From Planktomarina sp. (GTDB lineage Bacteria > Pseudomonadota > Alphaproteobacteria > Rhodobacterales > Rhodobacteraceae), in NCBI GenBank assembly GCA_020629235.1, contig JAHDDS010000001.1, forward strand, positions 52,836-116,835: a stretch of 64,000 nucleotides of DNA, read 5' to 3'. Below are positions 39,450 through 48,710 of this stretch, in pieces. The position numbers and the translations under genes were made by a program. The notes beneath the pieces were generated by a model. The model was not told where the DNA came from and did not search any database. It saw nothing but the letters and a program-made list of their open reading frames with translations. Every line of letters starts with the position of its first letter. The first letter of the stretch is position 1.

Positions 39450-40112
39450 ATGGATTTTCACGCGCAAATGGACGTGTACTGTGAACGCACGGACCTGAGT
39501 TATTGGGCGGAACCGCTGAACGCTGTGACCAACGGGTCGTTTCTGGTGTTCGCCGTGGTGATGTTTTTGCGCCTGCGCGGCAGCGGATTGATTGGCGGCC
39601 ATGTTTTAACGGGTCTGCTGGCGGCCATCGGGGTGGGATCATTTTTGTTTCACACCCACGCCACCACCTGGGCGATGTTGGCGGATGTCATTCCCATCGG
39701 ACTGTTCATCCTGGTGTATCTGTTTTTGGTGTCGCGGGATTTTTTGAACTTGCCGGTTTGGGTATCGGTTGCGGTGACGTTGGCCTTTGTTCCCTATGCC
39801 GCCGCGATGGTGCCGCTGTTGAACGCTGTGCCGTTTTTCAAAATCTCTAACTTCTATTGGACCGTGCCGATTTTGCTGTGCGCCTTTGCGCCGTTTGTGG
39901 CGCGCCAATCCGCGGCCACGGCGCGCGGGATGGTGGGGGGCGCTGCGATCTTGGCCATATCCATCACCCTGCGATCTTTGGACATGCCGCTGTGCGATGT
40001 GTTCCCCATTGGCACGCATATCTTCTGGCACCTGCTGAACGGTGCGATGTTGGGGTGGATGATTGAAGTTTACCGCCGCCACATGCTTGGCAAGGGGCAC
40101 GCTTCGGTTTAA
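39450..40112 (+). CDS. Ceramidase-like (CREST superfamily) membrane protein
   Basis: VYCERTDLSYWAEPLNAVTNGSF, GSFLFHTHATTWAMLADVIPI, GTHIFWHLLNGAML with conserved S/D/H in TM helices. Confidence 0.82.
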   Translation: MDFHAQMDVYCERTDLSYWAEPLNAVTNGSFLVFAVVMFLRLRGSGLIGGHVLTGLLAAIGVGSFLFHTHATTWAMLADVIPIGLFILVYLFLVSRDFLNLPVWVSVAVTLAFVPYAAAMVPLLNAVPFFKISNFYWTVPILLCAFAPFVARQSAATARGMVGGAAILAISITLRSLDMPLCDVFPIGTHIFWHLLNGAMLGWMIEVYRRHMLGKGHASV

Positions 40113-40144
40113 GCCGCCCAAAAGCACTGGACGGAGGCTGTTCC

Positions 40145-40432
40145 ATGGCCATTGACACCCAAACCGCGGCCCGCGTTGCAAAGCTGGCCCGGATTAAAGT
40201 TGAAGACGACCAATTGCCCGCTTTGGCCGAAGAGTTTTCAGCCATTCTGGGCTTCATCGAACAGTTGAACGAGGTGGACGTCGACGGCGTTGAACCCATG
40301 ACATCCGTGACGCCCATGCGCCTGTACCGCCGCGACGATGTGGTGACCGACGGGGACCAGCCCGATGCCGTATTGAAGAACGCGCCCGATGCCCGTGAAG
40401 GGTTCTTTGCTGTGCCAAAGGTGGTGGAATAA
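40145..40432 (+). CDS. gatC: Asp-tRNA(Asn)/Glu-tRNA(Gln) amidotransferase subunit C
   Basis: [42 protein letters not shown]. Confidence 0.96.
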   Translation: MAIDTQTAARVAKLARIKVEDDQLPALAEEFSAILGFIEQLNEVDVDGVEPMTSVTPMRLYRRDDVVTDGDQPDAVLKNAPDAREGFFAVPKVVE

Positions 40433-41916
40433 TGTCTGACTTGATGAACCTGACCCTGGCCGGGGCCCGTGATGCCTTGCGCAAGGGCGACACATCTTCT
40501 GTGGAATTGACCGAAGCATCGCTTGCTGCGGTGGGGGCGTCCAAACCGCTGAACGCGTTTGTCCACGACACCAGCGAAATCGCCATGGACCAAGCCAAAG
40601 CCGCCGATGCACGCATCCAAGCGGGGGATGCCCCCGACATGTGCGGCATTCCCATTGGGATGAAAGATTTGTTTTGCACCAAAGGTGTGAACAGCCAAGC
40701 TGCCAGCGCCATCTTGAATGGGTTCAAGCCCGAATATGAATCCACCGTCAGCCAGAAGTTGTTCGACGCGGGCGCTGTGATGGTGGGCAAGTTGAACATG
40801 GACGAATTCGCCATGGGATCGTCCAATGAAACGTCCACCTATGGCAATGTGGTGAACCCCTGGAAAGTGGGCAGCGATGACTTGACCCCAGGCGGGTCGT
40901 CCGGTGGGTCGTCCGCCGCCGTTGCCGCGCGCACCTGTTTTGGGGCCACGGGCACCGACACGGGCGGGTCCATCCGTCAGCCTGCGGCGTTCACGGGCAT
41001 CACTGGGATTAAGCCCACATACGGGCGCTGTTCGCGGTGGGGGATTGTGGCCTTCGCGTCCAGCCTGGACCAAGCCGGCCCCATGACCCGGGACGTGCGC
41101 GATTGCGCCATCATGCTGGAAGCGATGTGCGGGTTTGACCCCAAAGACAGCACGTCGGCCGACCTGGCCGTCCCGAATTTTGAGGCGGCCCTGACGGGGG
41201 ACATCAAAGGCAAGACCATCGGTATTCCCCGCGAATACCGTATGGACGGCATGGCGGACGAAATTGAAAAACTGTGGGCCGACGGCACCGCCATGTTGAA
41301 AGACGCGGGCGCCAAAATCGTCGACATCAGCTTGCCCCACACGAAATACGCACTTCCCGCATACTATGTCATTGCCCCTGCAGAAGCATCGTCCAACTTG
41401 GCGCGGTATGACGGGGTGCGCTTTGGCCACCGCGCGACGTTGGATGCGGGCGACGGCATCACGGAAATGTACGAAAAGACCCGCGCCGAAGGCTTCGGGG
41501 CCGAAGTGCAGCGCCGGGTGATGATCGGGACCTATGTGTTGTCGGCGGGCTTTTATGACGCGTATTACAACCGCGCGCGGCGGGTCCGGGCCTTGATCAA
41601 GCAAGACTTTGATCAGGTGTTTGCAGATGGGGTGGATGCGATCCTGACCCCAGCCACGCCGTCGTCCGCCTTTGAATTGGGCAAAGACGTGTCGGATCCC
41701 GTGGAAATGTATCTGAACGATGTGTTCACCGTCACGGTCAACTTGGCGGGCCTGCCGGGCATTTCTGTGCCCGCGGGGCTGGATGCCAAGGGGCTGCCCT
41801 TGGGGTTGCAGCTGATCGGCAAACCCTGGGAAGAAGCGGATTTGCTGAACACAGCCTTTGCCCTGGAACAAGCGTGCGGGTTTGAGGGGCAGCCGCAAAA
41901 CTGGTGGTCCGCCTGA
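40432..41916 (+). CDS. gatA: Asp-tRNA(Asn)/Glu-tRNA(Gln) amidotransferase subunit A
   Basis: [32 protein letters not shown] amidase signature. Confidence 0.98.
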   Translation: MSDLMNLTLAGARDALRKGDTSSVELTEASLAAVGASKPLNAFVHDTSEIAMDQAKAADARIQAGDAPDMCGIPIGMKDLFCTKGVNSQAASAILNGFKPEYESTVSQKLFDAGAVMVGKLNMDEFAMGSSNETSTYGNVVNPWKVGSDDLTPGGSSGGSSAAVAARTCFGATGTDTGGSIRQPAAFTGITGIKPTYGRCSRWGIVAFASSLDQAGPMTRDVRDCAIMLEAMCGFDPKDSTSADLAVPNFEAALTGDIKGKTIGIPREYRMDGMADEIEKLWADGTAMLKDAGAKIVDISLPHTKYALPAYYVIAPAEASSNLARYDGVRFGHRATLDAGDGITEMYEKTRAEGFGAEVQRRVMIGTYVLSAGFYDAYYNRARRVRALIKQDFDQVFADGVDAILTPATPSSAFELGKDVSDPVEMYLNDVFTVTVNLAGLPGISVPAGLDAKGLPLGLQLIGKPWEEADLLNTAFALEQACGFEGQPQNWWSA

Positions 41917-42010
41917 TCGCCACTGTTACAAACATGAAAGAAAGTTTGGCTTTTTAGGGGGCCGGATTTCCTTTATACAGGCGAAAAATAAGACGGATCG
42001 AGGCTCGGCT

Positions 42011-42721
42011 ATGAAATTTATTGCATTGGTTTGCACCGCCCTGGTGGTGTCGGGCTGCGTGGTGGTGCCCAACGATTCCGCCAGCGCACGGCGTGATCGC
42101 ATGTTGGAAACACGCCAAACCACCCAGCCTGTGGCCCCGGCCCCCGTGGGGGCGCCGATCCAGACGCAACCGGCCGCAGCACCTGTGCAGCGCCAGCCCA
42201 TCACACCTGTGCAAACCCGCACTGTGCAGACGCAACCCGTGCAGCCGGTTCAGACGCAAACGGTACAGCCTGGGCCGGTCGAAGCGTCCCCCAACAATCC
42301 TGCGCCACAAATCGTATCGACGCCCGCGGGCAACGGGCGGATTTCGGACGAACAGGACTTTGAAGCGGTGTCCGAACGCCAATCCATCGAAAGCGATGCA
42401 CAGCGTATTGAAACGAACCGGTCGCGCTATACCGTGATTCAACCGACAGAACTGCCGTCCCGCACAGGCAACACGCCCAACATCGTGGACTATGCCCTGA
42501 AGACCAACAATCCCGTCGGTGTGAAGCTGTACCGTCGGATTTTGGGCAATGAAGGCCGGGCTGCGCGCAAATGTGCGGGCTTTGCAACGTCCGATATCGC
42601 CCAGCAGGAATTCCTGGCCCGGGGTGGTCCAATCCGCGACCCCATGGGCGTGGACCCCGACGGGGACGGCTTTGCGTGTCGGTGGGACCCCACACCGTTC
42701 CGCCAAGCGGTGCGCGGCTGA
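42011..42721 (+). CDS. Lipoprotein with Pro/Gln/Thr-rich linker and C-terminal Excalibur-like motif
   Basis: Lipobox VVSGC; PVQTRTVQTQPVQPVQTQTVQPG repeats; DPDGDGFACRWDPTPFR C-terminus. Confidence 0.8.
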   Translation: MKFIALVCTALVVSGCVVVPNDSASARRDRMLETRQTTQPVAPAPVGAPIQTQPAAAPVQRQPITPVQTRTVQTQPVQPVQTQTVQPGPVEASPNNPAPQIVSTPAGNGRISDEQDFEAVSERQSIESDAQRIETNRSRYTVIQPTELPSRTGNTPNIVDYALKTNNPVGVKLYRRILGNEGRAARKCAGFATSDIAQQEFLARGGPIRDPMGVDPDGDGFACRWDPTPFRQAVRG

Positions 42722-43392
42722 TCTGGCATCCAAGCCCGAACTTTGGGCCGCGCAAAGGCGGCCTGCGCCCCACATTGATCGTGGTGCACTATACCGCCAT
42801 GGACAGTGCCGAAGCCGCGCTTGATCGCTTGTGTGATCCGGAATTTGAAGTGTCCGCCCACTATCTGATCGCCCAAGACGGGCGGGTGGTGCAGATGGTG
42901 GCCGAAGACATGCGCGCCTGGCACGCAGGGGCTGGCGCATGGGGCGGGGTCACGGATGTGAATTCTGCCAGCATCGGGATTGAGCTGTGCAATCGGGGCG
43001 ATCACGCCTTCCCAGACCCGCAAATTGATGCCCTGGTGCCGCTGTTGGCCGCAGTGCGATCCAGGTGGGGCATTCCCAAGGAACGGGTCATCGGACATTC
43101 CGATATGGCGCCGGCCCGCAAACAGGACCCTGGGCGATTTTTCCCGTGGCCCAGGTTGGCCCAGGCGGGCCAGGCGGTATTTCGGGGGCAAGGCGGGGGC
43201 GATGTGATCGATTTCCAGGCCGCTGCTGTGCGGTTCGGATACCCAGACACTGCCAGCCACGACGCGGTCTTGGACGCGTTCCGCCAGCGGTTCCGGCCCG
43301 ATGCCGTTGGTCCATTGGACCCCGAAGACGCCCGCATTCTGTCCGACCTGGCGCAGACCTGGCCCGTTGACGCGGCGACGGCGGGGGCGTAA
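42682..43392 (+). CDS. N-acetylmuramoyl-L-alanine amidase (amidase_2 type); start uncertain
   Basis: IVVHYTAMDSAEAALDRLCDPEFEVSAHYLIAQDGRVVQMV, GHSDMAPARKQDPG, C-terminal peptidoglycan-binding-like segment; a GTG at 42682 is a possible start. Confidence 0.88.
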   Translation: MGPHTVPPSGARLIWHPSPNFGPRKGGLRPTLIVVHYTAMDSAEAALDRLCDPEFEVSAHYLIAQDGRVVQMVAEDMRAWHAGAGAWGGVTDVNSASIGIELCNRGDHAFPDPQIDALVPLLAAVRSRWGIPKERVIGHSDMAPARKQDPGRFFPWPRLAQAGQAVFRGQGGGDVIDFQAAAVRFGYPDTASHDAVLDAFRQRFRPDAVGPLDPEDARILSDLAQTWPVDAATAGA

Positions 43393-43402
43393 CCCAGACC
43401 CA

Positions 43403-43761
43403 CGCGGGGGGCTGGGCGGTCGCGGCACGCAGGTGCCGAGGAAAGTCCGGACTCCCTGAAACAAGGGTGCCGGGTAACGCCCGGCGGGGGCAACCCCAGG
43501 GACAGCGCCACAGAGAACAGACTGCCACGCATGCGCGGCACAGGTGAAACGGTGGGGTAAAAGCCCACCGCGGGGGTGGTAACACAACCGGCGACGGCAA
43601 GCCCCACCCGGAGCAATGCCAAATAGGGGCCGCACCGTGGCGCGTTTCACGCCCTGCAGGTCCGGGTTGGCAGCTTGACCGTTGGGGCAATCCAACGGCC
43701 AGATGAATGATCGCCCAGGGGCATACGCCCTGGACAGGATCCGGCTTATAGGCCCCCCGCG
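43403..43761 (+). ncRNA. rnpB: RNase P RNA, bacterial type A
   Basis: GAGGAAAGTCCGGACTCC, ACAGACTGCC, ACCCGGAGCAATGCCAAATAGG, GATGAATGATCGCC, ACAGGATCCGGCTTATAG; terminal pairing CGCGGGGGG/CCCCCCGCG. Confidence 0.96.
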
Positions 43762-43770
43762 TGTTTTTAC

Positions 43771-44289
43771 CTAAAGATACAAGACTTTGTGCACCCGCCC
43801 CACCACGCGCCCGTCGGACAAGGGGACGTTGTCGGTTTGGGCCACATCTTTGAACCCGCACCGGCTGTAATACGCCAGGCCGGGCACATTGTCGGCGCGG
43901 ATGGTGGCCTCTATCCCGCGCACCCCTTTGGCGCGGGCGACAGCCATGGTTTCAACAATCATCGCGCTGCCGATGCCGCGGGCTTGGGTGTCGATCCGGG
44001 CAAAACTGGCGATGGATGCGATCCCAGCCGGGTCGGTCAAAAACGGAAGTTTCGCTGGGTCAGTGGCGAACAGGCCCTGAAATCCTTCCACAGATTGGCC
44101 CATTTCCGCCACCACGCAGGACAGGACATGGTCGCCAGAAACATAGTGTTGGGTCATTGTGTCCGACGTGAACGGGGTCCCATAGGCTGTGGTGTCGCCC
44201 AAAGCGATGATGGGGTTGATGATGGCGCACATGGCGTCGGCATCTTCTGGTCGGGCTTGGCGCAGGGTCAGGGGGGTGGTCAGTGTCAT
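43771..44289 (-). CDS. GNAT family N-acetyltransferase (PAT/BAR-like)
   Basis: LRQARPEDADAMCAIINPII, QARGIGSAMI. Confidence 0.88.
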   Translation of the reverse strand: MTLTTPLTLRQARPEDADAMCAIINPIIALGDTTAYGTPFTSDTMTQHYVSGDHVLSCVVAEMGQSVEGFQGLFATDPAKLPFLTDPAGIASIASFARIDTQARGIGSAMIVETMAVARAKGVRGIEATIRADNVPGLAYYSRCGFKDVAQTDNVPLSDGRVVGRVHKVLYL

Positions 44290-44422
44290 GACGGGTGGGT
44301 AATTTGCACCATCCCGATGCGCAAGTCTGGACCGGAATCGGTTGACAGCAGGTCAGGTCTGACTAAAAGGCAGGCTTCAGGATGTTCGGCCCCCTTCGGG
44401 TCGCCCGCGAGGAGCAAGAACA

Positions 44423-44590
44423 ATGGCGAAGCCAACCACGATCAAAATCCGTCTGAATTCCACAGCGGACACAGGCCACTTCTATGTGACCAAGAAAAAC
44501 GCCCGGACCATGACCGAAAAAATGGTTGTCCGGAAGTACGACCCCGTTGCCCGCAAGCACGTGGAATACAAAGAAGGCAAAATCAAATAA
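44423..44590 (+). CDS. rpmG: 50S ribosomal protein L33
   Basis: Read manually: [55 protein letters not shown]; 55 aa, RBS AGGAGCAAG upstream. Confidence 0.97.
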   Translation: MAKPTTIKIRLNSTADTGHFYVTKKNARTMTEKMVVRKYDPVARKHVEYKEGKIK

Positions 44591-44616
44591 GCCACCGCTT
44601 ATTGATTGAATGAAAG

Positions 44617-44637
44617 GCCGCCTTCGGGCGGCTTTTT
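44617..44637 (+). terminator. Rho-independent terminator of rpmG
   Basis: GCCGCC-TTCG-GGCGGC followed by TTTTT. Confidence 0.9.
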
Positions 44638-44683
44638 GCGTTTTGGGGTCCCGCAGGCGCTTGGGGCGCGGTGCGGTATTCCG

Positions 44684-44714
44684 CCTTCGGCGGGAGTATT
44701 TTGAACAAAAGAAG
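44684..44714 (+). repeat. Dispersed intergenic motif copy C (CCTTCGGCGGGAGTATTTTGAACAAAAGAAG)
   Basis: Nearly identical in reverse complement to copy D. Confidence 0.75.
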
Positions 44715-44724
44715 GGCGGGTCGG

Positions 44725-44871
44725 ATGGCCGCACGGGTAACTTTCAAGGGCTTGCAGGCGGATTACGGGGCGGGTTCGGACCGTGCGCTGGGATTGGCTG
44801 GGGCCCATGGGCTGGGGCAGATGGGATGCTGGTTCATGCGCACAGCCTATGACGATTGGCGGTCGCTGTGA
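44725..44871 (+). CDS. Small hypothetical protein (48 aa), translationally coupled to next CDS
   Basis: MAARVTFKGLQADYGAGSDRALGLAGAHGLGQMGCWFMRTAYDDWRSL; stop and next start overlap as TGATG. Confidence 0.45.
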   Translation: MAARVTFKGLQADYGAGSDRALGLAGAHGLGQMGCWFMRTAYDDWRSL

Positions 44872-45377
44872 TGGTGAACCGTATCATGATTATCGGCGGG
44901 CCTGGGTCGGGCAAAAGCACCCTGGCGCGGCGGCTGGGGGACCAGACCGGTTTGCCGGTGCATCACATCGACAAAATTCACTTTTTGCCGGGTTGGGTCG
45001 AACGGCCCCATGATGACAGGGAACGCATGTTGGCGGCGATCCATCAAAGCGATCAGTGGATTCTGGAGGGCAATTATTCCCGCACTTGGCCAGACCGGCT
45101 GGCCCGCGCCGATGTGGCAGTGTTTCTGGACGTGCCGATCTGGACGCGGTTGTGGCGCATTTTGCTGCGCACATGGCGCACGCGGGGACAGGTGCGCCCC
45201 GACCTGGCAGATGGCTGCCCAGAGGTGTTGGGCTGGCAAACCATCGCCTTCATGTGGTGGGTGTTTCGGCACCGCAAGGCGCACCAGATGGGGCCATTGG
45301 TGAAAGCCAAGCCGTTCGCCAAAACGTTTGTCTGCGTGTCTGATGCCAAGACGTGGACCCTGTCTGACCTGCCGTAA
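44871..45377 (+). CDS. P-loop NTPase, FlaR/adenylate kinase-like
   Basis: MVNRIMIIGGPGSGKSTLARRLGDQTGLPVHHIDKIHFLPGW; WILEGNYSRTWPDRLARAD. Confidence 0.88.
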   Translation: MVNRIMIIGGPGSGKSTLARRLGDQTGLPVHHIDKIHFLPGWVERPHDDRERMLAAIHQSDQWILEGNYSRTWPDRLARADVAVFLDVPIWTRLWRILLRTWRTRGQVRPDLADGCPEVLGWQTIAFMWWVFRHRKAHQMGPLVKAKPFAKTFVCVSDAKTWTLSDLP

Positions 45378-45577
45378 CACCCGCACATATCATGGATGGG
45401 CTTGGGGATGATTGGCCCGCGAATCGCGCAGGGCCCATGGGCCGGTTAACCCTTCTTTAAGGCACCGACCGCTGGGTGGTTGACTGTGTAACCTCAGTGA
45501 CTTGCACCCCAATTGTTTCGCGTGCGAAACATTTTTGGCTGGGCGATTGGGCTGCTGTCTGCCCCCTGGCATGCCAT

Positions 45578-45606
45578 AAAAAAGGCCGGGACAAAGCCCG
45601 GCCTTT
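45578..45606 (-). terminator. Rho-independent terminator downstream of the BI-1 family gene
   Basis: Minus strand AAAGGCCGGGCTTTGTCCCGGCCTTTTTT. Confidence 0.85.
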
Positions 45607-45628
45607 CAGTATTCGTTTGTGGGACAGA

Positions 45629-46408
45629 CTATTCCTGCTGGCCCATGAACATCAGCAGGAACTGGAACATGTTCAGGAAGTCCAAATACAGGTTCAGCGC
45701 GCCGCTGATGGCGGATTTGTCCAACCATTCCTGGTCGCCATAGTGGGCGTGGGCCAGATAGGTGTTTTTGATGTTTTGCGTGTCATAGGCTGTCAGCGCC
45801 GCAAAGATCAGCACGCCGATGCCAGAGATGGCAAACATCAGGGCAGGGGACTGCAGGAAGATGTTGATGATCATCGCCACCAGCAGGCCGATCACACCCA
45901 TGATCAAGAAGCTGCCCCAACCGGAGATGTCTTTCTTGGTGGTGTACCCCCACAGCGACAGGCCCGCGAAGGCGATGGCTGTCACCAGGAAGGTCTGGGT
46001 GATGGAAAACCCGGTGTACCGGATGAAGATCGAGCTGAGCGACAGGCCGATCAGCGCTGCGAAACCATAGAAGAAGATTTGCGCTGTGGCCGCCGTGGCT
46101 TTGCGCATGACGGCGCCGAAGCCGAAGAACAGGATGGCCAATGGCGCAAACATGATCACCCACCGCAGGGGCGAGATATAGATTGCTTGGCCGAACGATG
46201 TCAGCAGCGTGCCGTTTTGCAACTGCACTGTGGCTTGCGATGGATCGGTCGTTGTGGCCAGGCCGGCAAAGGCCCAGGCCGCAGCCGCCGTGATCACCAT
46301 GCCGATGGACATGGTGGCGTAAACTTTGTTCATGTGGGCCCGGAGACCCGCATCGACCGCCGCCGAGCGTGCGCCCGTTTGTGCGGTCATTGTGTTGTAG
46401 TCTGCCAT
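45629..46408 (-). CDS. Bax inhibitor-1/YccA family membrane protein
   Basis: Seven TM segments, AALTAYDTQNIKNTY, LNLYLDFLNMFQFLLMF. Confidence 0.94.
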   Translation of the reverse strand: MADYNTMTAQTGARSAAVDAGLRAHMNKVYATMSIGMVITAAAAWAFAGLATTTDPSQATVQLQNGTLLTSFGQAIYISPLRWVIMFAPLAILFFGFGAVMRKATAATAQIFFYGFAALIGLSLSSIFIRYTGFSITQTFLVTAIAFAGLSLWGYTTKKDISGWGSFLIMGVIGLLVAMIINIFLQSPALMFAISGIGVLIFAALTAYDTQNIKNTYLAHAHYGDQEWLDKSAISGALNLYLDFLNMFQFLLMFMGQQE

Positions 46409-46520
46409 TGTTAACCTCCGAATGGGTTGAGGGTCCAAAATTTCCCTTGGTGGGTAATATTGTGGGTCTTGGCCCTTTTTTCAACCCAAACTACCGGTAT
46501 CCGACCGCGATAATTTGTCG

Positions 46521-46754
46521 TTATTTTCCGCGTTTTCCGGCCAGCAGCCATTGGGCGGGGACATCCCACGCCGCGCGACGGCTTTCGCGGGATTGATCGT
46601 CGCGATCCAGGCCCAGGTCGGCCAACTGATCGGCGCTTAGACGGGCCAGGGCGGCCCGTTCGGCGCGGATGGACAGCATCAGGGCAAAGGACTGGCGCCA
46701 AGACCGAACGGCAGGGGCGGATTGGGCAGCGGTGTGGAAGGTGGCGTCGGTCAT
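46521..46754 (-). CDS. DUF1127 domain-containing small protein
   Basis: ERAALARLSADQLADLGLDRDDQSRESRRAAWD; 77 aa. Confidence 0.88.
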   Translation of the reverse strand: MTDATFHTAAQSAPAVRSWRQSFALMLSIRAERAALARLSADQLADLGLDRDDQSRESRRAAWDVPAQWLLAGKRGK

Positions 46755-46822
46755 GATGATCTCCGAATCTGATGGAATGGGCGTGAAGGATGTCTTGATG
46801 TGATAAATAGACTTGACCCCTG

Positions 46823-46835
46823 CATTTTAAAAATG
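46823..46835. promoter_or_regulatory. Palindrome CATTTTAAAAATG in the divergent DUF1127/lysR intergenic region
   Basis: Perfect inverted repeat around a single central base between divergent genes. Confidence 0.4.
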
Positions 46836-46860
46836 AATGTTTGTGAGGTAATGCATCACG

Positions 46861-47748
46861 GTGGCGAATATGAAGCGAAACTTGGATATGGCAACGTTGC
46901 GCAGCTTCACGGCCGTTGCAGAACAAGGCGGCGTAACCCGGGCGGCGGCCAGTTTGCACCTGACGCAATCGGCGGTGTCGATGCAGATCAAGCGGCTGGA
47001 AGACCAATTGGACATGAAATTGTTCGAACGCCACAATCGCACCTTGTCGTTGCTGCCGGCCGGGGAACAGCTGTTGTCTTATGCCCGCCGCATTTTGCAG
47101 ATGAACGACGAAGCCGTGTCACGTCTGACCGATGAAGCCTTCGAGGGTGAGCTGACGCTGGGCGTGCCACACGACATAGTCTATCCCACCATCCCGCGGG
47201 TGTTGCGCGATGTGGCGGCGCGGTTTCCACGGCTGAAGTTGAATTTGGTGTCGTCCTATACCTCTGCCTTGCACGAAGCCTTTGCCCAAGGCGAATGCGA
47301 CCTGATCCTGACAACCGAACAAACGCTGCACAGCGGTGGGGTCACGCTGGTGGAATTGCCCTTGGTGTTTGTGGGGGCGCCCCAAGGGACGGCGTGGCGC
47401 GAACGCCCGCTGCGTCTGGCCTTTGAAAACCGCTGCATCTTTCGGCCCCGGGTCCAGGCGGCTTTGGACGATGCAGGGATCGTGTGGGACATGGCCGTGC
47501 AATCCAAGTCCACCCGCACCGTCGAAGCCACGGTCAGCGCCGACCTGGCCGTGCATGCCATGATTGCAGGCACCATGCGGGGGGATCTGTGCCAAGTGGA
47601 TCATGGCGGGGCGCTGCCGGATCTGGGGATGCAAAAGATCAACCTGTACACCGGCGCGGATTGTTCTGGCCCAGTGGCCCAGGGGGTGATCCGCCGGTTG
47701 CGCGATGAATTTGCCAACCTGTCGGGCGGGGCCAGCCAGGCGGCTTAA
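46861..47748 (+). CDS. LysR-family transcriptional regulator
   Basis: LRSFTAVAEQGGVTRAAASLHLTQSAVSMQIKRLEDQL wHTH; start at GTG 46861 or ATG 46870. Confidence 0.93.
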   Translation: MANMKRNLDMATLRSFTAVAEQGGVTRAAASLHLTQSAVSMQIKRLEDQLDMKLFERHNRTLSLLPAGEQLLSYARRILQMNDEAVSRLTDEAFEGELTLGVPHDIVYPTIPRVLRDVAARFPRLKLNLVSSYTSALHEAFAQGECDLILTTEQTLHSGGVTLVELPLVFVGAPQGTAWRERPLRLAFENRCIFRPRVQAALDDAGIVWDMAVQSKSTRTVEATVSADLAVHAMIAGTMRGDLCQVDHGGALPDLGMQKINLYTGADCSGPVAQGVIRRLRDEFANLSGGASQAA

Positions 47749-48710
47749 TCCCCCATGGTGATGACGACTTTGCCGGTGGACTTGCGCTGTTCCAGAAAAT
47801 CAAGGGCATCCAGGGCGTTTTCAAACGGGAAAGTATGGCGCACGTCGGGGCGCAATTGGCCCGCGTCCATCATGGCAAAGACGTCGGCCAAACTGTCCAT
47901 GACCTTGGCAGGTGCGTATTTCAAAACACCCCCCCAATAAAACCCTTGGACCGTCAGGTTCTTGACCAACAGTATATTGGCCGGGATTTGGGGGACGTCG
48001 CCGCTGGCAAAGCCGATGGCCAGGTACCGTGCCTCTGGCGCGCAGGCGCGCAGGCACGGTTTGAACAAATCCCCCCCCACAGCATCATAGACAATTTGCG
48101 CGCCGCCCAGGTCCTTCAGTTTGGCGGTCAAGTCTGGGTCTTCGCTGCTGATGGCGATCTGGGCCCCCGCCGCTTTGGCGGTGTCCAGCTTTTCAGGGCC
48201 ACGGGCAATGGCCACGACGCGGGCCCCTTTGGCGGCCGCAATTTCAACGGCCGTCAATCCGACACCGCCTGCAGCGCCTGTGACGATCACAGTGTCACCC
48301 TGTTGCAAACCCGCCCGGTCCATCAAGGCCAGATGGGACGTGCCGTAAGCCACCAAAACACCGGCCGCTTCAGCGTCCGACAGGCTGTGGGGCACCTTTA
48401 TGCAGCGGTCGGCGGGAAAAACGCCTTCGGTGGCAAACCCACCAGACCCTGCAAAAATGGCCACCCGGTCGCCCAAGGCCAAATCAGCAACGCCAGCCCC
48501 GACTTCACAAATCCGCCCGCACAATTCCAAGCCTGGGATAAATGGCAGGGGGGGCATATCTTGGTACTTTCCGCGAATCATAAGCAGATCAGCAAAGTTC
48601 AAAGCGCATGCCGCGATCTGAACTCGGACCTGACCATGCGTTATCTTTTCAGGCGACCTGTCCAAAAGGACAGGTTTCTCCCCAAAGTTGTGAACTTGGT
48701 ACGCTCGCAT
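47745..48710 (-). CDS. NADPH:quinone oxidoreductase family protein (MDR superfamily)
   Basis: GDTVIVTGAAGGVGLTAVEIAAAKGARVVAIA; LPFIPGLELCGRICEVGAGV. Confidence 0.93.
   Translation of the reverse strand: MRAYQVHNFGEKPVLLDRSPEKITHGQVRVQIAACALNFADLLMIRGKYQDMPPLPFIPGLELCGRICEVGAGVADLALGDRVAIFAGSGGFATEGVFPADRCIKVPHSLSDAEAAGVLVAYGTSHLALMDRAGLQQGDTVIVTGAAGGVGLTAVEIAAAKGARVVAIARGPEKLDTAKAAGAQIAISSEDPDLTAKLKDLGGAQIVYDAVGGDLFKPCLRACAPEARYLAIGFASGDVPQIPANILLVKNLTVQGFYWGGVLKYAPAKVMDSLADVFAMMDAGQLRPDVRHTFPFENALDALDFLEQRKSTGKVVITMGD

Noticed and set aside
39964-41898. 644-aa minus-strand ORF antisense to gatA
   Set aside because: gatCA on the plus strand is certain; the antisense ORF has low-complexity His/Gln/Arg-rich composition typical of GC-rich shadow frames
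42161-42259. Possible CRISPR-like short repeats (CAGACGCAA x3)
   Set aside because: Only 9-bp repeats, irregular spacing, in frame with a P/Q/T-rich lipoprotein linker
42490-43695. 401-aa minus-strand ORF across the amidase and rnpB
   Set aside because: It crosses a clear RNase P RNA on the opposite strand
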